A DNA stretch of 38,410 nucleotides from contig CABZEV010000006.1 of the NCBI GenBank assembly GCA_902524865.1, positions 1 to 38,410 on the forward strand, in the 5' to 3' direction. The DNA comes from an uncultured Pelagibacteraceae bacterium (GTDB lineage Bacteria > Pseudomonadota > Alphaproteobacteria > Pelagibacterales > Pelagibacteraceae). The notes below the pieces were generated by a model. That model ran no database searches. It was given only the letters and a program-made list of their open reading frames with translations, and was not told the DNA's origin. Position numbers and translations under genes: made by a program. Positions 1-8,096 of the stretch are shown piece by piece (position 1 is the stretch's first letter; every line of letters starts with the position of its first letter).

Positions 1-1379
1 CGAATGAAAAAAGACTGAAAGAAGAAAAAAGCGAGCTTATTGAAATCGACTCAAAATATTATCAAACCGAGAAACAATCGAATGAAGATTTGGTAAATAG
101 TAAGAATAAATTGAAATTAGAAATTGATAAAATTAAACAATTAATTAATTCACAAAAAAATGATGATGCAGTTAAATCACTAGATGATTGCCAATTCGTC
201 ATCGAAGAATACGCAGATAGTTATAGTAAAAATCAAAATATTAAAAGAGAGTCTGTCAAAAGAAATGAGAGAATTGCAATAATTGATAAAGAGATCGAGA
301 GTTGGAAAAATCTATTATCTAATTCAGAAAAAATGGTAGCAGAATTAAGTGATAGAAAAAATAAACTTAATGTGCAACGAGATAAACTTGATAATCAACC
401 AAAATTTCAGGCTGAAAAAAAGGGGCAAATTTCTGAAAATTTAAGAATTTCTGAAAATGAAAAAAACGAGAATGAGCAAATTATCAATACCACAGATGAA
501 AAAATTGAAACTCTTAGAAATCAACTTAACGAGATACAAGAACAATCTATTCAAATAAGAGAACGAAAAGCAAGTTCAGGGGCAACAATTGATGGACTAA
601 AAAAAAGAAAAAATGATTTAATTGATAGAGTTATTTCTGAGCTTAATCTAACAGAAGAAAATGTTTTAGAAAATTCAAACTTATTTGGTGTAGAAGAACT
701 ACCTGATGCTGTTAATCAAGAAGACTTATTAGATAAAAAAAAACAAGAGAGAGAAAAATTAGGATCAGTTAACCTAAAGGCTGATGAAGAGACTGTAAAA
801 TACGAAACAGAAATTAAGAAAATGGAACAAGATAGAGCAGACTTAGTTACAGCAATTATAAAACTTAAAGATAGTATTAATGAATTAAATCAAAAAGGAA
901 GGGAAAGACTAATTGAGGCATTTGATAAGGTAAATAGAAAATTTAATGAGGTTTATACAAAATTATTTAATGGTGGAAATGCTAAGCTTGAATTAGTTGA
1001 CTCCGATGATCCTTTAGAAGCTGGTTTAGAGATGTTAGTAAGTCCTCCTGGAAAAAGACTCCAATCAATAACTTTATTATCTGGAGGTGAGCAGGCTTTG
1101 ACTGCACTATCTTTGATTTTTGCTGTTTTTTTAACTAACCCCTCTCCTATATGTGTTTTGGACGAGGTTGATGCACCTTTAGATGATGCCAATGTAACAA
1201 GATTTTGTGACTTACTTGATGAACTAATAAAAATTACAAATACCAAATTCATCATTGTTACTCACCATGCTTTGACAATGTCAAAAATGAATAGACTTTA
1301 TGGCGTCACCATGCCAGAAAAAGGAATAAGTCAGCTTGTGGCTGTTGATTTACAAAAAGCAGAAAGTATGGTTGCTTAA
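1..1379 (+). CDS. smc: Chromosome segregation protein SMC, C-terminal part (5' truncated by window edge)
   Basis: SMC is the ATPase core of the bacterial condensin and helps organise and segregate the chromosome. The reading frame is already open at base 3, so the start codon lies outside the window; about 458 C-terminal residues are visible. The first part is a long charged coiled coil rich in Glu, Lys, Asn and Gln. It is followed by the conserved LGSVNLKA segment and the C-terminal ATPase half-head. That head carries the ABC signature LLSGGEQALTALS (about 1074-1112) and the Walker B/D-loop VLDEVDAPLDDAN (about 1156-1194). The N-terminal Walker A and the hinge are not in the window. The stop is 13 bp before atpI, so smc may be read into the ATP synthase genes. 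Identity is very secure. Confidence 0.95.
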   Translation, partial: NEKRLKEEKSELIEIDSKYYQTEKQSNEDLVNSKNKLKLEIDKIKQLINSQKNDDAVKSLDDCQFVIEEYADSYSKNQNIKRESVKRNERIAIIDKEIESWKNLLSNSEKMVAELSDRKNKLNVQRDKLDNQPKFQAEKKGQISENLRISENEKNENEQIINTTDEKIETLRNQLNEIQEQSIQIRERKASSGATIDGLKKRKNDLIDRVISELNLTEENVLENSNLFGVEELPDAVNQEDLLDKKKQEREKLGSVNLKADEETVKYETEIKKMEQDRADLVTAIIKLKDSINELNQKGRERLIEAFDKVNRKFNEVYTKLFNGGNAKLELVDSDDPLEAGLEMLVSPPGKRLQSITLLSGGEQALTALSLIFAVFLTNPSPICVLDEVDAPLDDANVTRFCDLLDELIKITNTKFIIVTHHALTMSKMNRLYGVTMPEKGISQLVAVDLQKAESMVA

Positions 1380-1392
1380 GTAATTAATTAAA

Positions 1393-1668
1393 ATGTCCAA
1401 AGATCCATTCAAAACTCGCTTAGAGATTGCAAAGAAAAAGGTTTCGAAAAGAGATCTAGAAAATAAAAAAGATAATCAATCTCCAATTGGCACTGCTTTT
1501 AAGCTAAGTACTGAGCTAGTTTCAGCAGTCGCCGTAGGGACAATTATTGGGTTTCTTTTGGACAAGACGTTTGGTACTAAACCCTGGTTAATTTTAATAT
1601 TTTTTTTTGTAGGGGTTGTTACAGGAATAATTAACGTAATTAGATCCGCAAAAAAAATGCAAAAATAG
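1393..1668 (+). CDS. atpI: F0F1 ATP synthase assembly/accessory protein I (AtpI/AtpZ-like)
   Basis: This 91-aa membrane protein is the first gene of the F0 operon. The N-terminal 35 or so residues are basic and soluble. Two hydrophobic helices follow, roughly residues 36-57 (with the GTIIGFLLDKTFG turn) and 62-82. That matches the short alphaproteobacterial AtpI/AtpZ family, which is thought to help assemble the c-ring and may have an ion-channel role. The next gene, atpB, starts 10 bp downstream behind an AAGGA motif. The sequence is small and only moderately conserved, so the call leans on position (before atpB) as well as the two-helix pattern. Confidence 0.85.
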   Translation: MSKDPFKTRLEIAKKKVSKRDLENKKDNQSPIGTAFKLSTELVSAVAVGTIIGFLLDKTFGTKPWLILIFFFVGVVTGIINVIRSAKKMQK

Positions 1669-1678
1669 ATAAGGATTT

Positions 1679-2413
1679 ATGGCTGCTAACCCAATGACAC
1701 AATTCGAAGTTTACAGAATTGGTCCAGAAATAAAAGTGGGCGCTTTTGATATTTCTTTTACCAACGCTAGTTTATTTATGGTCATAAGTTCTCTTGCGAT
1801 TTTAATAATATTTAACCTTGGTTCTAAAAAAAATTCAATACTTCCAAATAAGATCCAACTCTTAGCTGAATTAAGCTATTCATTTGTCTCAAAAATGATC
1901 AGCGATACGGCTGGTTCAAAAGCTAGACCATATTTTTCATTTGTCTTTTCATTATTTATGTTTGTTTTGTTTTGTAACATGTTCGGCATGATACCTTACA
2001 CTTTTACAGTGACTAGTCATATCATTGTGACTTTTATATTAGCAGCTTTCATTTTTATTGGAGTTACAGTTATTGGTTTTATAAAACATGGCTTTGGTTA
2101 CTTAAAACTGTTTGTTCCAAGTGGTGTTCCTATCGTACTTTTGCCATTAATTGTAGTCATTGAAATTATTTCATATTTAAGTAGACCTATCAGCTTATCA
2201 GTAAGATTGTTTGCAAACATGATGGCTGGACACACTATGATGAAGGTTTTCGGGGGCTTTGTCGTAAGCCTCGGAATTGTTGGTGGATGGCTTCCACTGA
2301 GTTTTTCGGTTGCTTTAACTGGTTTGGAGATATTAGTTGCTTTTCTTCAAGCTTATGTTTTTGCAATTTTAACATGCATTTATTTGAATGATGCATTAAA
2401 TTTACACCATTAA
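1679..2413 (+). CDS. atpB: ATP synthase F0 subunit a
   Basis: Subunit a forms the two proton half-channels next to the c-ring of the membrane ATP synthase. The 244-aa product has five to six hydrophobic segments. It carries the family signature LSVRLFANMMAGH, which contains the essential channel arginine (R176). The length is typical for alphaproteobacteria. The ATG is preceded by AAGGA at about 1671-1675. The C-terminal helix is rich in aromatic and small residues (AYVFAILTCIYLNDA), as expected. It is the second F0 gene and is followed 17 bp later by atpE. Nothing is unusual apart from the compact size. Confidence 0.97.
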   Translation: MAANPMTQFEVYRIGPEIKVGAFDISFTNASLFMVISSLAILIIFNLGSKKNSILPNKIQLLAELSYSFVSKMISDTAGSKARPYFSFVFSLFMFVLFCNMFGMIPYTFTVTSHIIVTFILAAFIFIGVTVIGFIKHGFGYLKLFVPSGVPIVLLPLIVVIEIISYLSRPISLSVRLFANMMAGHTMMKVFGGFVVSLGIVGGWLPLSFSVALTGLEILVAFLQAYVFAILTCIYLNDALNLHH

Positions 2414-2418
2414 CTTAT

Positions 2419-2425
2419 AAGGAGG
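2419..2425 (+). promoter_or_regulatory. Strong Shine-Dalgarno site of atpE
   Basis: AAGGAGG lies 5 nt before the atpE ATG and is the most complete Shine-Dalgarno sequence noticed in the window. Most other genes here start in overlaps or have no clear site. Known biology: subunit c is needed in about ten or more copies per F0, and its initiation region is unusually strong in many bacteria. The inference is that this site raises c-subunit output relative to its operon neighbours. Confidence 0.8.
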
Positions 2426-2430
2426 ATATA

Positions 2431-2658
2431 ATGGAATTAGAAGCAGCAAAAATGATTGGTGCAGGACTTGCGGCTATAGCTTTAGCTGGAGCTGGAGTAG
2501 GTATTGGAATAATTTTTGGAAATTATTTATCTGGTGCAATGAGAAATCCATCTGCAGCCCAAAAACAATTTCCTAATTTGCTTTTAGGATTTGCTCTTGC
2601 AGAAGCGACAGGATTATTTGGATTAGTTGTTGCATTGATTATTCTTTTCGCGTTTTAA
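2431..2658 (+). CDS. atpE: ATP synthase F0 subunit c
   Basis: This 75-aa hairpin protein forms the rotating c-ring of F0. Two hydrophobic helices (about 9-33 and 50-74) flank the polar loop AMRNPSAAQKQ. The ion-binding carboxylate is E58 in FALAEATGLFG. The residue after it is Ala, not the Ser of Na+-type rings, so H+ coupling is the likelier reading. Glycine-rich packing motifs are visible in helix 1 (AGAGVGIG). A strong Shine-Dalgarno site precedes the ATG. The b' gene starts 3 bp after the stop. Confidence 0.97.
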   Translation: MELEAAKMIGAGLAAIALAGAGVGIGIIFGNYLSGAMRNPSAAQKQFPNLLLGFALAEATGLFGLVVALIILFAF

Positions 2659-2661
2659 TTA

Positions 2662-3252
2662 ATGTTTAAAAAAATATTTTTATATTCATTAATTACAAAT
2701 TTCTTTTTTACAAAAAAGATTTTTGCAGCAGAGAGTGTAGGAATGCCTCAATTAAATCCGGAGTTTTGGATTTCACAAATTTTCTGGCTCGTACTCACTT
2801 TTGGACTTTTGTATATTGTTTTATCAAAACTTATACTGCCCAAAATAAGTGCAAACTTAGAATTGAGAAAATCCCAAATCCAAGAAAATATTGAGGCAGC
2901 TGAAAACCAAAGAAAAAGTAGTGAAGCTAAACTTAATGAATTTGATGGGATCATTCTTAAAAGTAAAATTGAGGCAAAAAACATTTTTAAAGATGCTAGA
3001 GAAAAAGTAATCAAAAATATTAATTCTAAAAAAGAGATCTTAGATAAACAAATTGATGATGAAGTTAAAAAAGCTGAAGTAGAAATAAATACTTTAAGAC
3101 AAAGTGCTCCAGAAAAAATTAATAAAATTGCTGTAGTAACATCTGCTGAAATTTTGAAAAAATTAATTGGAGCAGAAGTAAATAATAGTAGTATCTCTGC
3201 GATTGTTGATGATCTAGTAAAAAAAAACGGAGATAAATATTATGGTCATTGA
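2662..3252 (+). CDS. atpF2: ATP synthase F0 subunit b' (second peripheral stalk b-type subunit)
   Basis: Alphaproteobacteria and photosynthetic bacteria build the peripheral stalk from a b/b' heterodimer instead of two identical b chains; this is b'. The 196-aa product starts with a hydrophobic leader-like stretch ending FAAES. A membrane helix with the family motif GMPQLNPEFWISQIFWL follows, and then a long charged coiled coil rich in Lys, Glu and Asn. The preceding gene is atpE, and the 3' end overlaps atpF by 11 nt, which suggests translational coupling. The order a-c-b'-b matches other alphaproteobacteria. The N-terminal extension could be a cleaved signal peptide, but this cannot be shown from sequence alone. 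Confidence 0.92.
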   Translation: MFKKIFLYSLITNFFFTKKIFAAESVGMPQLNPEFWISQIFWLVLTFGLLYIVLSKLILPKISANLELRKSQIQENIEAAENQRKSSEAKLNEFDGIILKSKIEAKNIFKDAREKVIKNINSKKEILDKQIDDEVKKAEVEINTLRQSAPEKINKIAVVTSAEILKKLIGAEVNNSSISAIVDDLVKKNGDKYYGH

Positions 3253-3739
3253 TTCAACTTTTTGGGTCGCGGTCTCTTTTGTAATATTCTTTGGGGGTCT
3301 TATATATTTGAAAGTACCTCAAAAAATTAACAATATTCTTAATAAATTAATCTTAGACATAAAAAATGAGATTGATGAGAGTGAGAAATTGAGAGGTGAA
3401 GCAAAGATATTATTAGATAATGCTCAAAAAAAATTAGATACAGCGCAATCTGAAAGTAATGAAATACTTGATCAGGCAAAGAAAGATGCTGATAAATTAA
3501 TCATCGAGCTTAATGACAAATTTCATAAATCTTCAGAAATTAAGAAAAATTTGGCTAAAAATAAAATAAATCAAATGAAAGAGGTAGCGATTAAAGAGAT
3601 TAAAGATGCATCAGTTAAAATAGCTATAGACTCTGTAAAAAAAATAATAACAACCTCAGTTGATAAATCTAAACTTGATACGCTGTTTCAGAAAAATTTA
3701 GAAGAAACTAAAGAAGAGTTAAAAAAAATTAATTCATAA
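3242..3739 (+). CDS. atpF: ATP synthase F0 subunit b
   Basis: Subunit b anchors the peripheral stalk and connects F0 to the F1 head. The 165-aa product has a single N-terminal membrane helix (about residues 5-23, FWVAVSFVIFFGGLIYL). A long heptad-rich coiled coil of charged residues follows. The start lies inside the b' gene. The F1 genes (atpHAGDC) do not follow; the next gene is crtI, 37 bp away. Separate F0 and F1 loci are normal in Alphaproteobacteria. No terminator hairpin is visible after the stop, so the carotenoid genes may be partly transcribed from this operon. Confidence 0.93.
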   Translation: MVIDSTFWVAVSFVIFFGGLIYLKVPQKINNILNKLILDIKNEIDESEKLRGEAKILLDNAQKKLDTAQSESNEILDQAKKDADKLIIELNDKFHKSSEIKKNLAKNKINQMKEVAIKEIKDASVKIAIDSVKKIITTSVDKSKLDTLFQKNLEETKEELKKINS

Positions 3740-3776
3740 TACTTTTTACAATTTATCTAAAAAAATATAAGTTATA

Positions 3777-5240
3777 ATGATGAATTCTGTAGTTATAGGT
3801 TCTGGTTTTGGTGGTGTAGCAGCCGCTCTTCGCCTTAAAGCTAAGGGTCACAATGTTACATTAATTGAAAAACATAAAGACCTAGGTGGTAGAGCAAGAG
3901 TTTTTAAAAAGAATGGGTTCATTTATGATGGTGGTCCAACAGTAATTACAGCTCCATACTTAATAAATGAATTATTTGAATTATTTCAAAAAAATCCAAA
4001 TGATTATATTAAATTAACACCTCTTAAAGTTTGGTATCAATTTATTTTTGAGGATAAATCAAAGTTCAATTACTCTGGTGACGAAAGTGAAATGAAAAGA
4101 CAAATTGAGCTTATCAACAAAGAAGACGCTCAAGGATATGAAAAACTTGTTAATTTCACTAAAAAAATTTTTGATAAAGGTTTTACCGAACTAGCTGATG
4201 TACCCTTTGATAAGCCTGCAGTAATGATGAAACAATTACCCTCATTACTCAAACTCAAAAGTTATAAGTCAGTATATTCACTAGTATCATCTTATATTAA
4301 AAATGAAAAATTAAGAAGAATGTTGAGCATGCATCCTCTTTTAGTTGGTGGAAATCCATTCACCACAACCTCCATATATGGATTGATTTTATACTTAGAA
4401 AAAAAATGGGGCATTCACTATTCTATGGGTGGAACAGGCAATATCATAAATGGTTTTGAAAAATTAATGAACGAAGAAGGCATCAAGGTAATTAAAGGAT
4501 CTGAGGTAATTCAAATAATTTCAAACGAAAATGAGATTACTGGAGTTCAATTAGATAACTCAGAAAAAATAGAAGCTAACAAAGTTATTTGTAATGCAGA
4601 TCCACCGGGTGTTTATGAAAAAATGTTGAACGGCCAGAATAATAACTCTTTTTTGTTTAAATGGAAAAAAAAAAGAATGGAATATTCAATGGGTTTATTT
4701 GTTTATTATTTCGGAACCAAGAAAATTTACGATAATGTTGAACATCACACAATTAAATTTGGCAATAAATATAAAGAGCACCTTGATGACATTTTTAATA
4801 ATAAAAAATTAAACAACGACATAAGTTATTATTTACATAGACCCACTGCCACTGATAAATCTATGGCACCAGATGGACATGATTGTTTCTATGTTCTAGT
4901 TCCTGTTCCCAATAACCAATCGAAAATTGATTGGTCATTAGAAGGTGAAAAAATGAAAAATTTAGTGGTAGAAAAAATGGAGAAAGATTTAATGCCAAAC
5001 TTAAAAGAAAATATTGTCGAAGATTTTTATTTGACACCCGACTATTTTGAAAAAGATCTCAATACAAAATATGGTTCAGGTTTTTCTATACAACCAAAAT
5101 TCTCACAATCTGCTTACTTTAGATTTCACAACAAATCTGAAATTTATAACAATTTATATTTTGTTGGTGCAGGAACTCATCCTGGGGCAGGTGTACCTGG
5201 GGTGCTTTCCTCAGCAAAGGTTTTAGATAAAATTTTATAA
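3777..5240 (+). CDS. crtI: Phytoene desaturase
   Basis: CrtI is an FAD-dependent desaturase that converts colourless phytoene to lycopene at the membrane. The 487-aa product has the N-terminal dinucleotide-binding motif GSGFGGVAAALRL followed by IEKHKDLGGRARVF, which binds FAD. The C-terminal carotenoid oxidoreductase signature is also present (YFVGAGTHPGAGVPGVLSSAK). Length matches bacterial CrtI. The alternative CrtN/CrtD-type desaturases share the fold, but the neighbours crtB, crtY and blh support CrtI. The stop and the crtB start share one base (TAATG). The gene begins a four-gene beta-carotene/retinal cassette; no crtE (GGPP synthase) is in the window. Confidence 0.93.
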   Translation: MMNSVVIGSGFGGVAAALRLKAKGHNVTLIEKHKDLGGRARVFKKNGFIYDGGPTVITAPYLINELFELFQKNPNDYIKLTPLKVWYQFIFEDKSKFNYSGDESEMKRQIELINKEDAQGYEKLVNFTKKIFDKGFTELADVPFDKPAVMMKQLPSLLKLKSYKSVYSLVSSYIKNEKLRRMLSMHPLLVGGNPFTTTSIYGLILYLEKKWGIHYSMGGTGNIINGFEKLMNEEGIKVIKGSEVIQIISNENEITGVQLDNSEKIEANKVICNADPPGVYEKMLNGQNNNSFLFKWKKKRMEYSMGLFVYYFGTKKIYDNVEHHTIKFGNKYKEHLDDIFNNKKLNNDISYYLHRPTATDKSMAPDGHDCFYVLVPVPNNQSKIDWSLEGEKMKNLVVEKMEKDLMPNLKENIVEDFYLTPDYFEKDLNTKYGSGFSIQPKFSQSAYFRFHNKSEIYNNLYFVGAGTHPGAGVPGVLSSAKVLDKIL

Positions 5241-6091
5241 TGTTGTCTAAAAATTATTTATCTACTTACGCAAAATCATTTAATTGGGCTGGTTTTTTTT
5301 TACCAAAAAGAACTTATAAAAATTGTTCTTATTTATACGATTTTTGTAGAGTTGTAGATAATATTGCAGATGACGAGGAGGAAATAGAAATAAAAAATAT
5401 AAAATTCCAAAAATTTGTAGGTGATTTTAAACAAAAAAATTTTGAGAATCCTGTTATTCAAAATATGTGGAATATTATTAATGAATTCAATATTTCTCTT
5501 GAAATAATTTATGATTTATTTGACGGGATAGAGTCGGACATAAAACAAAATGTAAAAATAGATACTAGAAAGGATCTTTTAATCTATTGTTATAGAGTAG
5601 CTGGAACAGTCGGGCTGATGATGGCAAAAATTTTAAATGTGAGCAAAAAACAATCTCTTAAATCTGCAATCGATCTTGGTATAGCAATGCAACTCACCAA
5701 TATATCAAGAGATGTAATTGAGGACTCAAAAAAAAATAGATCTTATATAAATGGAAATTTTGAGGAAATTAAATCTACTATTAAATTAGCAGATACATTT
5801 TATAAAAATTCATTTTATTCCATAGGAGAAATTCCACTTAGCTTTAGATTTAGTATTTTAGTTGCTAGAAGAATATACAGAAAAATTGGATATAAAATTT
5901 TAAAAAAAAAAACCTTTGAAAATTATAGTAAATCTGGAAAAATTTACGTTTCAAACTTTGAAAAACTTTTGGAGACGATTTTATCAATTTATGATCTAAT
6001 TATACTTTCTTTATTAAATAAAAATGATGATCAAATCGAACATGATCATTTATTGATTAAGAAAGAAATTAATCTTGATGAAAGAATTTGA
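5240..6091 (+). CDS. crtB: Phytoene synthase
   Basis: CrtB condenses two geranylgeranyl diphosphates head to head to phytoene, the first committed step of C40 carotenoid synthesis. The 283-aa product shows both Asp-rich Mg2+-diphosphate sites of the squalene/phytoene synthase family. The first lies in the DFCRVVDNIADDEE region (about residues 30-43) and the second in MQLTNISRDVIEDSKKNR (about 150-167). The fold is predicted all-helical. The gene overlaps crtI by one base and crtY by 14 bases, so the three are probably translated as a coupled set. Squalene synthase is an alternative within the family but is made unlikely by context. Confidence 0.93.
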   Translation: MLSKNYLSTYAKSFNWAGFFLPKRTYKNCSYLYDFCRVVDNIADDEEEIEIKNIKFQKFVGDFKQKNFENPVIQNMWNIINEFNISLEIIYDLFDGIESDIKQNVKIDTRKDLLIYCYRVAGTVGLMMAKILNVSKKQSLKSAIDLGIAMQLTNISRDVIEDSKKNRSYINGNFEEIKSTIKLADTFYKNSFYSIGEIPLSFRFSILVARRIYRKIGYKILKKKTFENYSKSGKIYVSNFEKLLETILSIYDLIILSLLNKNDDQIEHDHLLIKKEINLDERI

Positions 6092-7145
6092 TTACATAAT
6101 TATTGGAGGTGGTTGTGCTGGTTTATCTCTAGCTTATGAATTAGAGATCAATAATAAATTAGAAAATAAAACCTTAGCAATTATTGAACCTCGAGACGAA
6201 TACAAGAGAGATAAGACCTGGTCTTTTTGGAAGGTATCTGAACATAATTTTGATGATTGTGTAATAAAAAATTGGAAAAATTTTTCGGTTAATGCACCAA
6301 ACAAAATGAATTTCCTTGATTGTGAAAATTATCCATACCAAAGCATCGATAGTGGTTTGTTTTATGAGAAAATAAATAATTCATTAAAGAAAAATAAAAA
6401 TATCTTTTTTTTAAAGGAACTGAAAGACATCAACATAAAAAATTCATTTATATTTAATAGTGTTCCTACTATCAAAAAAGATTTTAGAAATTTATGGCAA
6501 CACTTTTGTGGAGTTGAAATAGAGACAGAGAATAATTATTTCGATGAAAACATTTTTAATCTTATGGATTTTGATTGTGATCAAAGGGAAAGTGTCCATT
6601 TTTTTTACACACTTCCCTTCTCAAAAAAAAAGGCATTGATTGAGAGTACTTGGCTTTCAAAAATTAATGATGACTCTAAAAAAGATTATGATCAACAAAT
6701 TAAAGAATATATCGAGAAGAAATTAAATTTAAAAAATTATAAGATTACTTATAAAGAGATAGGTGCAATTCCACTTTTTTACCCATCATTTAAAAATGAA
6801 AAAAATAAAATTAATATTGGAACTGCTGGTGGTATGACAAGATTAAGTACAGGATATACCTTTTTGAATATACAAGAACATAGTAAATTTATTAGAAAAA
6901 ATATTGAAAATATTCATAATACTAAAAAATTTGAAATCGATAAAAAGTATCAATTTTTGGATGAAATATTTTTACGTGTTCTTGAAAAACATCCAAAAAA
7001 AATGTCAGAAATCTTTTTTAAAATGTTTCAAAGTTCACCTAAAACAATTATCAAATTTCTTTCCAATAAGAGTAATTTTCTAGAGGATTTGACTATAATT
7101 TTAAAAATGCCAAAATGGATTTTTATTAAAGCTTTATTTTATTAA
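6078..7145 (+). CDS. crtY: Lycopene beta-cyclase
   Basis: CrtY closes both ends of lycopene to give beta-carotene. The start chosen is the ATG at 6078, not the TTG one codon earlier. It gives 355 residues beginning MKEFDYIIIGGGCAGLSLAYEL, with the GxGxxG nucleotide-binding motif right at the N-terminus. The family pattern DKTWSFWK (about residues 46-53) and an internal GTAGGMTRLSTGYTF segment, close to the CrtY/CrtL consensus G-x-T-x-P-S-T-G-Y, support the assignment. The start lies inside crtB. The C-terminal part is strongly Lys/Asn/Ile-biased, like the rest of the genome. Confidence 0.9.
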   Translation: MKEFDYIIIGGGCAGLSLAYELEINNKLENKTLAIIEPRDEYKRDKTWSFWKVSEHNFDDCVIKNWKNFSVNAPNKMNFLDCENYPYQSIDSGLFYEKINNSLKKNKNIFFLKELKDINIKNSFIFNSVPTIKKDFRNLWQHFCGVEIETENNYFDENIFNLMDFDCDQRESVHFFYTLPFSKKKALIESTWLSKINDDSKKDYDQQIKEYIEKKLNLKNYKITYKEIGAIPLFYPSFKNEKNKINIGTAGGMTRLSTGYTFLNIQEHSKFIRKNIENIHNTKKFEIDKKYQFLDEIFLRVLEKHPKKMSEIFFKMFQSSPKTIIKFLSNKSNFLEDLTIILKMPKWIFIKALFY

Positions 7146-7151
7146 ACCTAA

Positions 7152-8096
7152 ATGAATATGAATATAAAAAAAACAAATCTTAATCATTCTTTTATTTTTT
7201 TTTTATTCTGCAACATTTTTTCTTTAATACTATTTAAATTTAGTAATTTTATATTGTCACCATTTTTTTGCTTATTTTTAATTTTAATTATTGGTGTATC
7301 ACATGGGTCCTTGGATCATGTCAAAGGTGGTAAGCTGCTAAAGATTTTTAAAATTGAAAATATAACTCTATTCTATCTTTCATATATCTTAATAGCTGTA
7401 ATGGTTGTCACACTTTGGGTTTTAATACCATCTATCTTATTGATAATATTTCTACTGGTTGCCTCATATCATTTTGGCAAAGAGGATACACAATTTTTGC
7501 ATGACTATAACTCACACTTTATTGGGATACTTTATTTTCTAAAAGGATCTCTTGTTATTTTGGCGCCAATGTATTTTCATTTTGATGAAACCATTGCGAT
7601 ATTTAAATTATTATTAATTGATAATGAAAATTTTTACTCAAGTTTAAGTTTTATTGAGAATAATAGATTAATAGATTTAGGGATAATCTTAAGTTCTATT
7701 TCGAGTATTATTTTGTTTATTAAAAAATTTACTTTAAGGAATTTTTCTATTTTTTTTGATTATTTTTCTATATTGATTTTAAATTACTATCTTTCTCCTT
7801 TAACAGCATTTACTGCTTATTTTTGTTTTTTACATTCTGTAAGACATAGCATCACATTAATTTACGAATTAGACAAAAATAATACTAAAAATGGGTTATT
7901 GATTTTTATTCAAAAGGCTATGCCACTTACTATATTAACCGCTATTATATGTTTAGTCGGAATTTATTTGCTCAATTTTAAATATGATTTTGATAACTCA
8001 ATTATTAAAGTCATTTTTATAGGTTTGGCGTCTTTAACATTTCCACATATATTACTTGAGTATCTTTTAGATAAAAATGAAAAACAAAGAACTTAA
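7152..8096 (+). CDS. blh: Beta-carotene 15,15'-dioxygenase (Brp/Blh family), retinal-forming
   Basis: Blh cleaves beta-carotene at the centre to give two retinal molecules, the chromophore of proteorhodopsin. The 314-aa product is a polytopic membrane protein with about seven or eight hydrophobic helices. It carries the conserved histidines of the family: SHGSLDH (H51, H56), SYHFGKED (H107), FLHSVRHS (about 228-235) and FPHILLEY near the C-terminus. Several of these bind the catalytic iron in characterised Blh. The gene sits directly after crtI-crtB-crtY. Its last 20 bases overlap ispH in another frame. The rhodopsin gene itself is not in the window. Confidence 0.92.
   Translation: MNMNIKKTNLNHSFIFFLFCNIFSLILFKFSNFILSPFFCLFLILIIGVSHGSLDHVKGGKLLKIFKIENITLFYLSYILIAVMVVTLWVLIPSILLIIFLLVASYHFGKEDTQFLHDYNSHFIGILYFLKGSLVILAPMYFHFDETIAIFKLLLIDNENFYSSLSFIENNRLIDLGIILSSISSIILFIKKFTLRNFSIFFDYFSILILNYYLSPLTAFTAYFCFLHSVRHSITLIYELDKNNTKNGLLIFIQKAMPLTILTAIICLVGIYLLNFKYDFDNSIIKVIFIGLASLTFPHILLEYLLDKNEKQRT

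Noticed and set aside
953..1255. 100-aa open frame on the - strand inside smc
   Set aside because: It lies fully antisense to the conserved SMC ATPase head; Ser/Lys-rich shadow with no recognisable domain.
3740..3776. Promoter before crtI (TTTACA ... TATAAG/TATAAT)
   Set aside because: The spacing gives either a 15-nt spacer or a -10 box overlapping the start codon; in A+T-rich DNA such matches are expected by chance.
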